NCBI GenBank assembly: GCA_963698265.1
Contig: CAVOQC010000003.1
Coordinates: forward strand, 62,001-126,000
Length of the DNA stretch: 64,000 bases
Direction of reading: 5' to 3'
From: FEB-7 sp963698265
Lineage (GTDB): Bacteria > Pseudomonadota > Gammaproteobacteria > Burkholderiales > Usitatibacteraceae
Each line of letters starts with the position of its first letter. Position 1 is the stretch's first letter. Shown here piece by piece: positions 48,301-55,314 of this stretch. Position numbers and translations under genes: made by a program. Under the pieces are notes generated by a model that ran no database searches, was not told the DNA's origin, and was given only the letters and a program-made list of their open reading frames with translations.

Positions 48301-48420
48301 CGTGGACTTGCCGTCGACCAGCTTGAGGATCTTCATCAGGTCCTTCGACAGGGACGCCGAGCGCTGGTTGACCTGCGTGATGCCCTTCGCGGTCTTGGTG
48401 AAGACGGTGCTTTTGTCCAT
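45400..48420 (-). CDS. Winged-helix/coiled-coil/AsmA-like envelope protein
   Basis: Unusual 1006-residue protein in three parts. Residues 1-85 (MDKSTVFTKTAKGITQVNQR..LSKDLMKILKLVDGKSTFAQIMERA) look like a small helical, winged-helix-type domain. Residues about 110-595 are a highly charged Ala/Glu/Lys/Arg coiled coil, TolA-like. A single membrane helix (about 608-630, NIAVSLAAIVVIGVGLLHVVP) leads to an AsmA-like periplasmic region (SISNLKFSLFPSPHFKIEGFTVG; GNFALSSEAPSLAAILEAPRIQGKF). The coiled coil is therefore cytoplasmic and the AsmA part periplasmic. It heads an operon with an ABC exporter, suggesting lipid or envelope transport; function otherwise unknown. Confidence 0.85.
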   Translation of the reverse strand: MDKSTVFTKTAKGITQVNQRSASLSKDLMKILKLVDGKSTFAQIMERAELDKAVLEKAMSTLIKDGFARIFETRKQVDPFGEDDFDFTAPGKLPGQTQRVVAAAALDISELSRQQEKADFDKKARENAQVAAREKVKVQAQARATAEADAKAKAEAEMRAMEQARRAKEASDRAKADLETRAREEELRRKALAEQQAKLAVEQKAKEEAEKRHLAELRAKAQAEADARARAELEAKVREEEARNLKAIEQQARAAAAEKVKQEAETQRGAEAREKAEAEARGLAEARARAEAEAQALAKARAQAEAAARLQAQEAVASEQELKARLKEEIEARIRSEMETLLRDEIEEKAHAEIRAQIMEEARLAARAELEERLEIEREALRKAELEMRVQAESAARERAEKEAKLRAEAEARAVAETAAREKAEEEARRLRRLEAQARGQAEAAVRENAETASRAASERAESAARLDTERRAKIEAEARAMVEAEERERREKELGGRIDSERKAREEAEMRARIEAKARETVEETTREKVKAEIEGDMTRRAELEGKAQAKAYMRAKEQAEFDEDNRIRAEQDKKAREIAEVLRTKVEPDAEEAATPVRRRPRKKVNWVRNIAVSLAAIVVIGVGLLHVVPLRGYANKLEKGIAGWLHDDVSISNLKFSLFPSPHFKIEGFTVGKALDAKATHGRVFVDIAALAGERVVVNRLELENVSITGDAPRRILTWGVVAGKKVAAEIEIVRLKNVKLEVKPEVRPFDAVLSFGKDGGFRSAILSGEGKWNASIQPRGAEYDVNFTARSWALPIGAAVPVSEVSAKGVLTPNDITFSEFEADVLEGKVNGTLKVSWGPSVKLVSDLSLARVRADQLVGAFTPDIAVTGKVEGNFALSSEAPSLAAILEAPRIQGKFTLANGSVSNADLVAAMQSPDAAGRAGVTKFAELTGEFGTADGRASYRNLNLQGGVLRGGGSIDIAANGALSGRLSVEIRSNVAQDRGGFSVSGTVAKPILRRGG

Positions 48421-48709
48421 CCGATGGTCCCGGGGCGAGTTCTTCTTCGGTGGCGGAAGGCGGCCGGCGGAAAGGCGATCCGGGCCGGTTGCCCGGCCCG
48501 CGCCCTCTCCCGCGCGAGCGAGATTTGAGGGGGTGATAATGGCATGAATTCAGGGTGTTGAGAAACCCTGCCGAGGGCGCCGCCGCAGGCGTGCGGTGCA
48601 ATCGAAAGATTTCGTTACAAGGAACGCTGTCCTCCGGATCCCGGTCCGAGCCGTTAGGCTGTCATGGAACCGGCCCATCGCCGGCGATGAACGGGAAGGA
48701 AAACCCGAG
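48421..48709. other. Divergent intergenic region
   Basis: 289 bp between the coiled-coil gene (minus) and the FecR/DUF6600 gene (plus). It contains a GATAAT near 48535 but no convincing -35, no ORF with good coding character, and no dyad that I could tie to a regulator. A GAAGGAA ribosome-binding site precedes the plus-strand gene. Confidence 0.6.
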
Positions 48710-50482
48710 ATGAAATCCTTCGCAGCGCTCCTGTCGTGCCTCGTGGCGCTGCCGCTCGCCGCGTGGGCCGATCCCCCCGGCCGCGTGGCGCGGGTCTCCC
48801 TCGTCGAAGGCGAGGTCGCCGTGTTTGCCGACCCCGAGGCGGGCTGGGAGCAGGCGCGCATCAACTCGCACCTCACCAGCGAGAATTCCCTGTGGGTGGA
48901 ACCGGGAGCCCGCGCCGAGGCGCGCTTCGGCTCCACGGCGCTGCGACTCGGGGAAGCGACCCAGCTCGACATCCTGCGGCTCGACGACGAGGCCTTTCGC
49001 GCCCACCTTCCGCGGGGCTCCCTCTCGATTCGCATCCGGGACTTCGAAAAGAACGAGTCCTACCTGATCACCACGCCCGAGGCCCGCTTCCAGCTGCGTG
49101 GCAACGGACGCTACCGGATCGATGCCCACGCCGACGGCGGCGTCACCCGGCTGATGGTCTTCTCCGGAAACGCGCGCCTGGAGACGAACGGCGGCACCAT
49201 CAGCGTCGACACCGGCCGCGGCGTGCGCGTGACCGGCGGCGAGCGGCCTCGCTACGAGTTCGAGCAGGCCGCCTCGACCGCGCTCGACGACTGGGCGCTC
49301 GCGCGCGACCAGCGCTCCGAGCGGCGCGAGGCGTCGCGCTACCTTCCCCCGCAGATGACGGGATGGGAGGACCTGGACGACTACGGCACCTGGCGGCAGG
49401 AGCCCGAATACGGCGCCGTCTGGTTTCCCACCCGCATCGATGCAAGCTGGGCGCCCTACCGCTACGGCAGGTGGACCTGGGTGCGGCCCTGGGGATGGAC
49501 CTGGGTCGACGACGCGCCCTGGGGTTACGCGCCGTTCCACTACGGCCGCTGGACGATGATCGGCGGCCGCTGGGGCTGGTATCCCGGCCGCTACACGAGC
49601 CGGCCGGTGTGGGCGCCGGCGCTCGTCGGCTGGGTGGGAGGCTCGGGATGGAGCATTTCCCTTTCGACCGGGCTGGCCAACGTGGTCGGGTGGTTCCCCC
49701 TCTCGCCCTACGACAGCTACCAGCCGTGGTACGCGGCCAACGTGACGTACGTGAACCACGTGAACCGGATCGTGCTCCCGCCTCGCCGCGATCGCGACCG
49801 GCGCGACGACCGGCGCGACCACCGCCCCGACAACCGCCCCGACAACCGCGACCGCGGCGCCACGGTGATGCCCCGCGAGCACTTCGGCGCCCGCCGTCCG
49901 GTACAGAACTTCGTCGCGCCCATCGCGCGCGAAGTCGTCGCCGCGCAACCCGTCGTCTCCGGCGCCACGGTGCTGCCCACCCGCGGGGAATGGCGTTCGC
50001 GGATTCCGCCCGCCGCGCAGGCGCAACCTCCTGCCGCGCGGCACCCGCCCGCGATGGGCGAGTCCGTCACGCGCCCGCGCCCCGAAGCGTCGCCGCCGAC
50101 GCGGCCCATGGCCACGATGCCCGCGGCTCCTGCATATCCCGCCGTGCCCGCAGCGGCGCAGCCGCCGGCCCGCACCTCCCGGCCGGTGCCCGCCGGGTCG
50201 ATTCCGCGAGCGCGGCCCGAGACGAGCGAGCAGCCCGTGCCTCCCGCCCCGCGTACGAAACCTGCGGAAATGCGCGGCGGCGAATCCACCGGGCCGCGCA
50301 CGAAGCCGGCCGAGCGTGGCGGCAGCGTTCCCGCTGCGCCGCGCGCGGTCGAACGGCCCGCCCCCGCGCAACCCGCGTCCCGTCCCGCTCCCGCTGTCCG
50401 CGAGGCGCCGGCAAGGGGCGTGGAGAAGCCCCAGCGTCCCGCCGAGAAACCGGCCAAGCCCGACCACGGCGACGGAGGCTAG
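48710..50482 (+). CDS. Secreted FecR/DUF6600 domain protein with Pro-rich tail
   Basis: Exported protein of 590 residues. Signal peptide MKSFAALLSCLVALPLAAWA, then a FecR-like beta domain (about 25-170: VARVSLVEGEVAVF, TSENSLWVEPGARAEARFGSTALRLGE, VMVFSGNARLET-type strands). A DUF6600 region with Trp/Tyr repeats follows (about 215-320: YGTWRQEPEYGAVWFP, WAPYRYGRWTWVRPWGWTWVDDAPWGYAPFHYGRW). The last 210 residues are Pro/Arg/Ala-rich and probably disordered. Relatives are common in beta- and gammaproteobacteria without known function. ATG 48710 follows GGAAGG. Confidence 0.85.
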   Translation: MKSFAALLSCLVALPLAAWADPPGRVARVSLVEGEVAVFADPEAGWEQARINSHLTSENSLWVEPGARAEARFGSTALRLGEATQLDILRLDDEAFRAHLPRGSLSIRIRDFEKNESYLITTPEARFQLRGNGRYRIDAHADGGVTRLMVFSGNARLETNGGTISVDTGRGVRVTGGERPRYEFEQAASTALDDWALARDQRSERREASRYLPPQMTGWEDLDDYGTWRQEPEYGAVWFPTRIDASWAPYRYGRWTWVRPWGWTWVDDAPWGYAPFHYGRWTMIGGRWGWYPGRYTSRPVWAPALVGWVGGSGWSISLSTGLANVVGWFPLSPYDSYQPWYAANVTYVNHVNRIVLPPRRDRDRRDDRRDHRPDNRPDNRDRGATVMPREHFGARRPVQNFVAPIAREVVAAQPVVSGATVLPTRGEWRSRIPPAAQAQPPAARHPPAMGESVTRPRPEASPPTRPMATMPAAPAYPAVPAAAQPPARTSRPVPAGSIPRARPETSEQPVPPAPRTKPAEMRGGESTGPRTKPAERGGSVPAAPRAVERPAPAQPASRPAPAVREAPARGVEKPQRPAEKPAKPDHGDGG

Positions 50483-50521
50483 CGGGCCACGCACGGCGCT
50501 GGGATGCTAGCCTTGGCGCGC

Positions 50522-51733
50522 ATGCACACCACGCGCCCCTATTGGTCACTCGCCATCGCGGGCGCGGCGATCCTCGCCGTCACGATGGGGATCCGCCAGT
50601 CGCTCGGGCTCTTCGTCTCGCCCCTCAACACCTCCACGGGGCTGGGCATCGTCACGGTGAGCTTCACGCTCGCCGTGGCGCAACTCGTGTGGGGCGCGGC
50701 GCAGCCCGTCTTCGGCGTGATCGCCGATCGCGTGGGACCGGTGCGCGTGATGATGGCGGGAGGCCTGCTCCTCGCGATCGGGCTCGCCGCCACGCCCTTC
50801 ATGTCTTCCACGCTCGGGCTGGTGTTCTTCCTCGGCGTGCTCACCGCGGCCGGCGCCGGCGCCGGCAGCTTCTCGATCCTGATCGGCGCCGCCGCGAACC
50901 GCATCGCGCCGGAGAAGCGGTCCTTCGCCTCCGGGTTCATCAATGCGGGCGGATCCTTCGGGCAGTTCGTCTTCGCCCCGCTCTCCCAGGCGCTCATTGC
51001 CACGATGGGCTGGATCGCGGCCCTCTGGGCGCTGGCGGCCGCCGCGCTCGCGACGATCCCGATGTCGCTCGCCTTCCGGGAGCGGCGCGACGAGCCGGCG
51101 CACGGCGCAACGGCTCCGGGGCTCTCGCTTTCCGGCCAGGTGAGCGTGGCCTTCCGCGACCCCAGCTACTGGTGCCTGCACGCGGGCTTCTTCACCTGCG
51201 GCTTCCACATCGCCTTCCTCGTGACGCACCTGCCGGGCGAAGTGGCCCTGTGCGGGCTTCCCGCCTCGGTATCCGCGGCGGCGCTCGCTATCATCGGGCT
51301 CGCCAATATCGCGGGCAGCCTCGGCGCCGGATGGCTTGGCCAGGCGCACCGGATGAAGTGGATCCTCTTCTGGATGTACGGCACGCGCGCCGCCGCCATC
51401 GCCGTCTACCTCGTGCTCCCGAAGACGACGGCGACCTTCTACGCCTTCGCGGCCGTGCTGGGGCTCACCTGGCTCGCGACCGTCCCGCCGACGGCGGGGC
51501 TCGTCGGCAAGCTCTTCGGCACGCGCTTCCTCGCCACGCTCTTCGGCCTGACGCTCTTGTCGCACCAGATCGGCGGATTCTTCGGCGCCTGGCTCGGCGG
51601 CCTCGCGATCGCCTACACCGGCAGCTTCGACTGGATGTGGTACGCCGACATGGCGCTCGCCGCCGCCGCCGCCGTGGTGAACCTGCCGATCCGCGAGGCG
51701 CACCCACGGCCCGCTGCGGCGCTGTCCTCCTAG
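50522..51733 (+). CDS. MFS transporter
   Basis: Major facilitator of 403 residues with 12 predicted helices. The N-terminal half has TMGIRQSLGLFVSPLNTSTGLGIVTVSFTLAVAQLVWGAAQPVFGVIADRVGPVRVM, containing the DRxG loop-2/3 motif. The central loop is charged (FRERRDEPAHG). The pattern GIRQSLGLF and the helix-5 AGAGSFS region fit the oxalate/formate or OFA-like monocarboxylate subgroup. The substrate is unknown. A TAGCCT -10-like hexamer ends 8 nt before the ATG. Confidence 0.92.
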   Translation: MHTTRPYWSLAIAGAAILAVTMGIRQSLGLFVSPLNTSTGLGIVTVSFTLAVAQLVWGAAQPVFGVIADRVGPVRVMMAGGLLLAIGLAATPFMSSTLGLVFFLGVLTAAGAGAGSFSILIGAAANRIAPEKRSFASGFINAGGSFGQFVFAPLSQALIATMGWIAALWALAAAALATIPMSLAFRERRDEPAHGATAPGLSLSGQVSVAFRDPSYWCLHAGFFTCGFHIAFLVTHLPGEVALCGLPASVSAAALAIIGLANIAGSLGAGWLGQAHRMKWILFWMYGTRAAAIAVYLVLPKTTATFYAFAAVLGLTWLATVPPTAGLVGKLFGTRFLATLFGLTLLSHQIGGFFGAWLGGLAIAYTGSFDWMWYADMALAAAAAVVNLPIREAHPRPAAALSS

Positions 51734-51939
51734 CGCAGCTTCCGGCCCGTGAACTCGTCCTCGATCGACTCGCGGTAGTAGCTCGCGGGGGATGGCGAGG
51801 TCATGAGGCGCCGGTAGACCTCCGGCGACACGTTGGCGTATTCGTAGGTACCCGCCGTCGTCTCGACCACGAGCTTGCGATCGCGATCGTCGTAACCGGC
51901 GGCCCTGAGGCCCGTGGCGTTCAGGCGCTTCATCTCCAT
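51730..51939 (-). CDS. KTSC domain protein
   Basis: Small protein of 69 residues made of one KTSC domain: LRAAGYDDRDRKLVVETTAGTYEYANVSPEVYRRLMTSPSPASYYRESI. The namesake KTSC residues are not all kept, but the pattern of strands and YRRLM...S.G.Y is typical. Function unknown; such domains are often linked to lysyl-tRNA synthetase or RelA-like proteins. GGGAGA precedes ATG 51939. Its end overlaps the convergent MFS gene by 4 bp. Confidence 0.82.
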   Translation of the reverse strand: MEMKRLNATGLRAAGYDDRDRKLVVETTAGTYEYANVSPEVYRRLMTSPSPASYYRESIEDEFTGRKLR

Positions 51940-51982
51940 GTCGCTTCTCCCGTCGCTGGTTCCGCGCCCGCCGGACGCGGGC

Positions 51983-52474
51983 TCACTTGCCGAGTTCCTC
52001 GAGGAGGCGCTCGATCTCTTCGCGATGCCCGGCATCGTGCTCCGCGGCCATGGCGGCGACTGCGGCGAGCGTCACGGTCCTGCCCGCGAACTCGCCTTCC
52101 CGCGCGAGGTCCGCGGGGCCCAGGCCACGCAGGACGCGGACGAACTCCGCCCGCGCCGCCGCGAATTCCCCGGCGGCGGCCGAGGCGTCCTGCGCCGGGT
52201 AGTCGCGTTCCTCGGCGATGCGGTCGCCGGCGAACCCCTCGAGGACGGGAAAATCCTCGGCGAGCAGGCGCATGAGGCGCAGGAGATAGCCCTCGCGCTC
52301 GAGGTCGCGCAGGTGGCAGGCGTGCTCGCGCAGGGAAAAGCCCCCTGCGGCCGGGCGCATCCCCAGGAGATCGGCCCCGGCGCGCGCGAGCGCGGCCTCG
52401 AGGATGCCGGGCATGGCGGCCAGGCGCTCGAGCGCGCCGGTCACGTCCGGCGGCGGGGACGGCGTTGCGCTCAT
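51983..52474 (-). CDS. DinB-like (DfsB) family protein
   Basis: Four-helix-bundle protein of 163 residues from ATG 52474, which overlaps the msrA stop by 4 bp. The metal ligands typical of DinB-like proteins are visible as His in GFSLREHACHLRDLE and the HDAGHREEIERLLEE motif near the end. Related proteins are thiol-dependent transferases or metalloenzymes with unknown substrates. Its place with msrA suggests stress response. Confidence 0.83.
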   Translation of the reverse strand: MSATPSPPPDVTGALERLAAMPGILEAALARAGADLLGMRPAAGGFSLREHACHLRDLEREGYLLRLMRLLAEDFPVLEGFAGDRIAEERDYPAQDASAAAGEFAAARAEFVRVLRGLGPADLAREGEFAGRTVTLAAVAAMAAEHDAGHREEIERLLEELGK

Positions 52475-53073
52475 TTGCCCGCCTTGTCTCCCCACAGCTC
52501 GCGCAGGCGCGCATCGCGGCCGCAGCCGTTGCGGTAGAACTTGTAGCGCACCGGGTTCTTCACGTAGTAGTCCTGGTGGTAGTCCTCGGCCGCGTAGAAG
52601 GTGCCGGCCATCTCGACGGGCGTGACGATCGGCGCCGCGAACGGCTTCGACTTCGCGAGCGCGTCCTTCGAGGCCTGCGCCGCCTTACGCTGCGCTTCGG
52701 AGTGGTAGAAGATCCCCGTGCGGTACTGGCTTCCCCCGTCGCAGAACTGGCGGTCGCGCACCGTCGGATCGATGTTCACCCAGAAGACCTCGAGGAGCTT
52801 CTCGTAGCTCACCCTGGCGGGGTCGTAGACGATCTGGACCGCCTCCGTGTGCCCCGTGGTTCCCGCGGAAACCTCCCGGTACGTGGGGTTGGCCTTGCTC
52901 CCGCCGATGTAGCCCGAGGTGGTCGAGAGGACGCCGGGCAGATTGTCGTAGGGCGGCTCCATGCACCAGAAACAGCCGCCGGCGAAGGTGGCCTTCTCCG
53001 TGGCGGCCTGCGCCAGGACGCCGGCCGGCGCGGCGAGGGCGGCGGCGAGGCAGAGGATGGACAGGGTTCGCAT
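52471..53073 (-). CDS. msrA: Peptide methionine-S-sulfoxide reductase MsrA, exported
   Basis: Repair enzyme that reduces methionine-S-sulfoxide; 200 residues. An N-terminal signal peptide (MRTLSILCLAAALAAPAGVLAQA) marks a periplasmic form. The catalytic motif GGCFWCMEPPYDNLPGV includes the nucleophilic Cys (GCFWC). Further signatures are SGYIGGSKANPTYREVSAGTTGHTEAVQIVYDP, SQYRTGIFYH and AEDYHQDYY. A C-terminal Cys (RNGCGRD) may be the resolving residue. It lies 11 bp after the DUF2238-GNAT gene. Confidence 0.95.
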   Translation of the reverse strand: MRTLSILCLAAALAAPAGVLAQAATEKATFAGGCFWCMEPPYDNLPGVLSTTSGYIGGSKANPTYREVSAGTTGHTEAVQIVYDPARVSYEKLLEVFWVNIDPTVRDRQFCDGGSQYRTGIFYHSEAQRKAAQASKDALAKSKPFAAPIVTPVEMAGTFYAAEDYHQDYYVKNPVRYKFYRNGCGRDARLRELWGDKAGK

Positions 53074-53084
53074 GGTGCATCTCC

Positions 53085-54215
53085 TCAGGGGATCTGTTCT
53101 GGTGCGCCGTTCGACCGCGGCCCGGCCACGGAATTCCCGAACGCGAGCCACATCTCGTGCTCGCCATCTTCGTCGATCACGCCCGTGCGCCGGAAGCCGT
53201 GGCGCTCGTAGAGCGCGGCGGCCCTGTCGTTCACCGGCACGAACGACAGGCGCACGCCGGTGCACCCCGGCCGGTCGCGCGCCTGCGCTATCACGAGCGC
53301 GAGCGCCCGCGAGCCGATGCCGCGGCCCTGGTGGCGCGCATCGACCAGCAGCCGCGCGAGGTACAGATGGTGCCGGCCCGGCGCGCCTTCCTCGGGCTTG
53401 ACGAGGGTGGCGACGAAGCCGGCGGGCGTCTCGCCCGCGTAGACCGCGCGGCAGTCGATGTCGCCGCGGCGCCCGGCCTGCCAGAGCGTCCTGCCCACGC
53501 TCGCCACGAGCCGGACCTGGGCGGCGCCCACGCGCAGCTCTGCCACTTCGTCGATGTTGGCCTCCCCGATCGCGCGCAGCCGCACTTCCGGCACGGGGCC
53601 GGCGAGGCCGAGTTGCCGGTCGTGCGCCCGGCCGAGCAGCGCCAGCGCGATGACGGCCCCGCACAGCGCGAGGAACATGTCCCACTGTGTATCCCACACG
53701 TCGCCCTGCGTGCCGAGGAAGGCCTCCGCGGCCTCGCCCGAGGCGAGTGCGACCCACCATTCGATGAACTCGTAGCTCGCGCTGATCGCCAGGCATACGC
53801 AGGCGACGAGGAAGAAGAGCCACGGCCCGCGCGGTAGCACGGCGTTGCGCAGCAGGACCTCGCGCGCCACCATCGCCGGGACGAAACCCTGGACGAAGTG
53901 GCCGAGGCGATCGTAGTAGTTGCGGGCCAGCCCGAATTCGTCCCGCAGCGCGTTGAACCAGGGCACCTCGGCATAGGTGTAGCGCGCGCCGACCATCAGG
54001 ACGGCGCAATGCAGGAAGATGAGCACCAGCACGAGGGGCGTGAATCGCCAGCGCCGGAAAAGGATCGCGATGGCGAGCGTCGCGGCGACCGCGGGCGCCG
54101 CCTCGAGCGCCCAGGTGAGCCGGTCCTTCGGCGCCCACCCCGTGAGGACGAACAGGATCGACCACGCCGCGAGGAGTGCGGCGTGCAGCCGCGCGGAGGC
54201 GAGCGTCAGGTCCAC
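53085..54215 (-). CDS. DUF2238 membrane domain fused to a GNAT acetyltransferase
   Basis: Single open frame of 376 codons from GTG 54215. Residues 1-200 form a YjdF/DUF2238-type membrane domain with about six helices (WFNALRDEFGLARNYYDRLGHFVQGFVPAMVAREVLLR, YEFIEWWVALASGEAAEAFLGTQGDVWDTQWDMFLALCGA). Residues about 208-360 are a GNAT domain (VRLRAIGEANIDEVAEL, LYLARLLVDARHQGRGIGSRALALVIAQA, NDRAAALYERHGFRRTG), with the acetyl-CoA loop QGRGIG. No stop or frame break separates them, so this looks like a membrane-tethered acetyltransferase. The start overlaps the ROK gene by 10 bp. Confidence 0.85.
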   Translation of the reverse strand: MDLTLASARLHAALLAAWSILFVLTGWAPKDRLTWALEAAPAVAATLAIAILFRRWRFTPLVLVLIFLHCAVLMVGARYTYAEVPWFNALRDEFGLARNYYDRLGHFVQGFVPAMVAREVLLRNAVLPRGPWLFFLVACVCLAISASYEFIEWWVALASGEAAEAFLGTQGDVWDTQWDMFLALCGAVIALALLGRAHDRQLGLAGPVPEVRLRAIGEANIDEVAELRVGAAQVRLVASVGRTLWQAGRRGDIDCRAVYAGETPAGFVATLVKPEEGAPGRHHLYLARLLVDARHQGRGIGSRALALVIAQARDRPGCTGVRLSFVPVNDRAAALYERHGFRRTGVIDEDGEHEMWLAFGNSVAGPRSNGAPEQIP

Positions 54216-55114
54216 GAGCGCTCCCACAGCCACGCGGCGCCGCGCACGCCGCCGGAATCGCCGTGCGCGGGGGGAAGGAGGCGAGTGCGCACCTCGTCGG
54301 AAAACACGTGCGCTTTCCACAGGGCCGGCACGCGATCGTAGAGCCGCGCGAGCTGCGACAGCCCGCCGCCGAGCACGATCACGTCGGGGTCGAGGAGGTT
54401 CACCACGCCCGCGAGCGAGCGCGCGAGCCGCTCCTCGTAGCGGAGAAGCGTCGCCTCGCACGCGGCGTCGCCTGTCCCGGCCTGCTGGGCGATCTGACCG
54501 GCGTCGAGCCGCTCGCCGGTGGTTCTCGCATGGTCCGCCGCGAGCCCCGGTCCCGAGAGCAAGGTCTCCACGCAACCCTCGCGCCCGCACCAGCAGCGCT
54601 GCAGCGGAAGGTCCTCCGCGCGCGGCGCAGGGAGCGGGTTGTGGCCCCACTCTCCCGCAATGGCGTTGGCACCCGCCACGACGCGCCCGTCGACCACGAT
54701 GCCGCCGCCCACGCCGGTGCCGAGGATCACGCCGAAGACGACGCGCGCGCCCCGTGCCGCCCCGTCCACCACCTCGGAGAGCGCAAAGCAGTTGGCGTCG
54801 TTGGCAAGCCGCACCTCGCGGCCGAGACGCGCCTCGAGGTCCGCATGGAGGGGCCGCCCGTTGAGGCAGGTGGAGTTGGAGTTCTTCACCAGGCCGGTGG
54901 CGAGCGAGACGGCGCCGGGCGTGGCCACGCCCACGGTGCCGCGGCCGCCGCGTTCGCGCTCGGCGCCCTCGACCAGTTGCGCGACGGCCTCCACGGTCGC
55001 CGCGTAGTCCCCCGCGGGCGTGGCCACGCGCCGCCGGAGCGCCTGTGCGCCCGTGGCGTCGAGAACGGCGATCTCGATCTTGCTGCCGCCCAGGTCGATG
55101 CCGATGCGATCCAT
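54206..55114 (-). CDS. ROK family sugar kinase (fructokinase/NagK-like)
   Basis: Cytoplasmic sugar kinase of 302 residues. ATP site GIDLGGSKIEIAVLD; catalytic Asp in ANDANCFALSE; second phosphate motif GVILGTGVGGGIVVDG; ROK signature region GEWGHNPLP and the zinc-binding CWCGREGCVETLLSGPG. The end reads DPDVIVLGGGLSQ. This arrangement is that of Mak fructokinase or NagK. The true sugar is uncertain. First gene of a minus-strand run with DUF2238-GNAT, msrA, dinB-like and KTSC genes. Confidence 0.93.
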   Translation of the reverse strand: MDRIGIDLGGSKIEIAVLDATGAQALRRRVATPAGDYAATVEAVAQLVEGAERERGGRGTVGVATPGAVSLATGLVKNSNSTCLNGRPLHADLEARLGREVRLANDANCFALSEVVDGAARGARVVFGVILGTGVGGGIVVDGRVVAGANAIAGEWGHNPLPAPRAEDLPLQRCWCGREGCVETLLSGPGLAADHARTTGERLDAGQIAQQAGTGDAACEATLLRYEERLARSLAGVVNLLDPDVIVLGGGLSQLARLYDRVPALWKAHVFSDEVRTRLLPPAHGDSGGVRGAAWLWERSWT

Positions 55115-55124
55115 GCGTGGCGCG

Positions 55125-55152
55125 ACTATAGCAGCCGAATATTGCAGGTGAA
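55125..55152 (-). promoter_or_regulatory. Predicted promoter of the ROK kinase gene
   Basis: On the minus strand, -35 TTCACC (55147-55152), 16-bp spacer, -10 TATAGT (55125-55130). The -10 ends 10 nt before the ATG, giving a leader of at most a few nucleotides. The CRP box lies just upstream. Confidence 0.5.
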
Positions 55153-55160
55153 ATCGGCCG

Positions 55161-55176
55161 TGTGAACCACGTCACA
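55161..55176 (+). promoter_or_regulatory. Perfect CRP binding site
   Basis: TGTGAACCACGTCACA is an exact match to the CRP consensus TGTGA-N6-TCACA, in the 200-bp divergent region between the ROK kinase and the GGDEF-EAL gene. Its centre is 41.5 bp upstream of the start predicted from the plus-strand -10 at 55198, the class II activation position. Confidence 0.75.
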
Positions 55177-55197
55177 ACACCCCCGCGCGCGCTGCCC

Positions 55198-55203
55198 GAT
55201 AGT
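55198..55203 (+). promoter_or_regulatory. -10 element for the GGDEF-EAL gene (class II CRP promoter)
   Basis: GATAGT lies downstream of the CRP box, with the box overlapping the -35 region, as in CRP-dependent class II promoters that lack a good -35. A start near 55210 would give a leader of about 105 nt. Confidence 0.5.
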
Positions 55204-55314
55204 GGCGCAACAAGCAGTGAACAACCCCGCAAGCGCGCACCTTGGGCGAACGCCCGGGTCCGGGGGGACACACCCCCGATCCGGGCGCGCCAGTTTCGAC
55301 CACCGAAAACGCCC

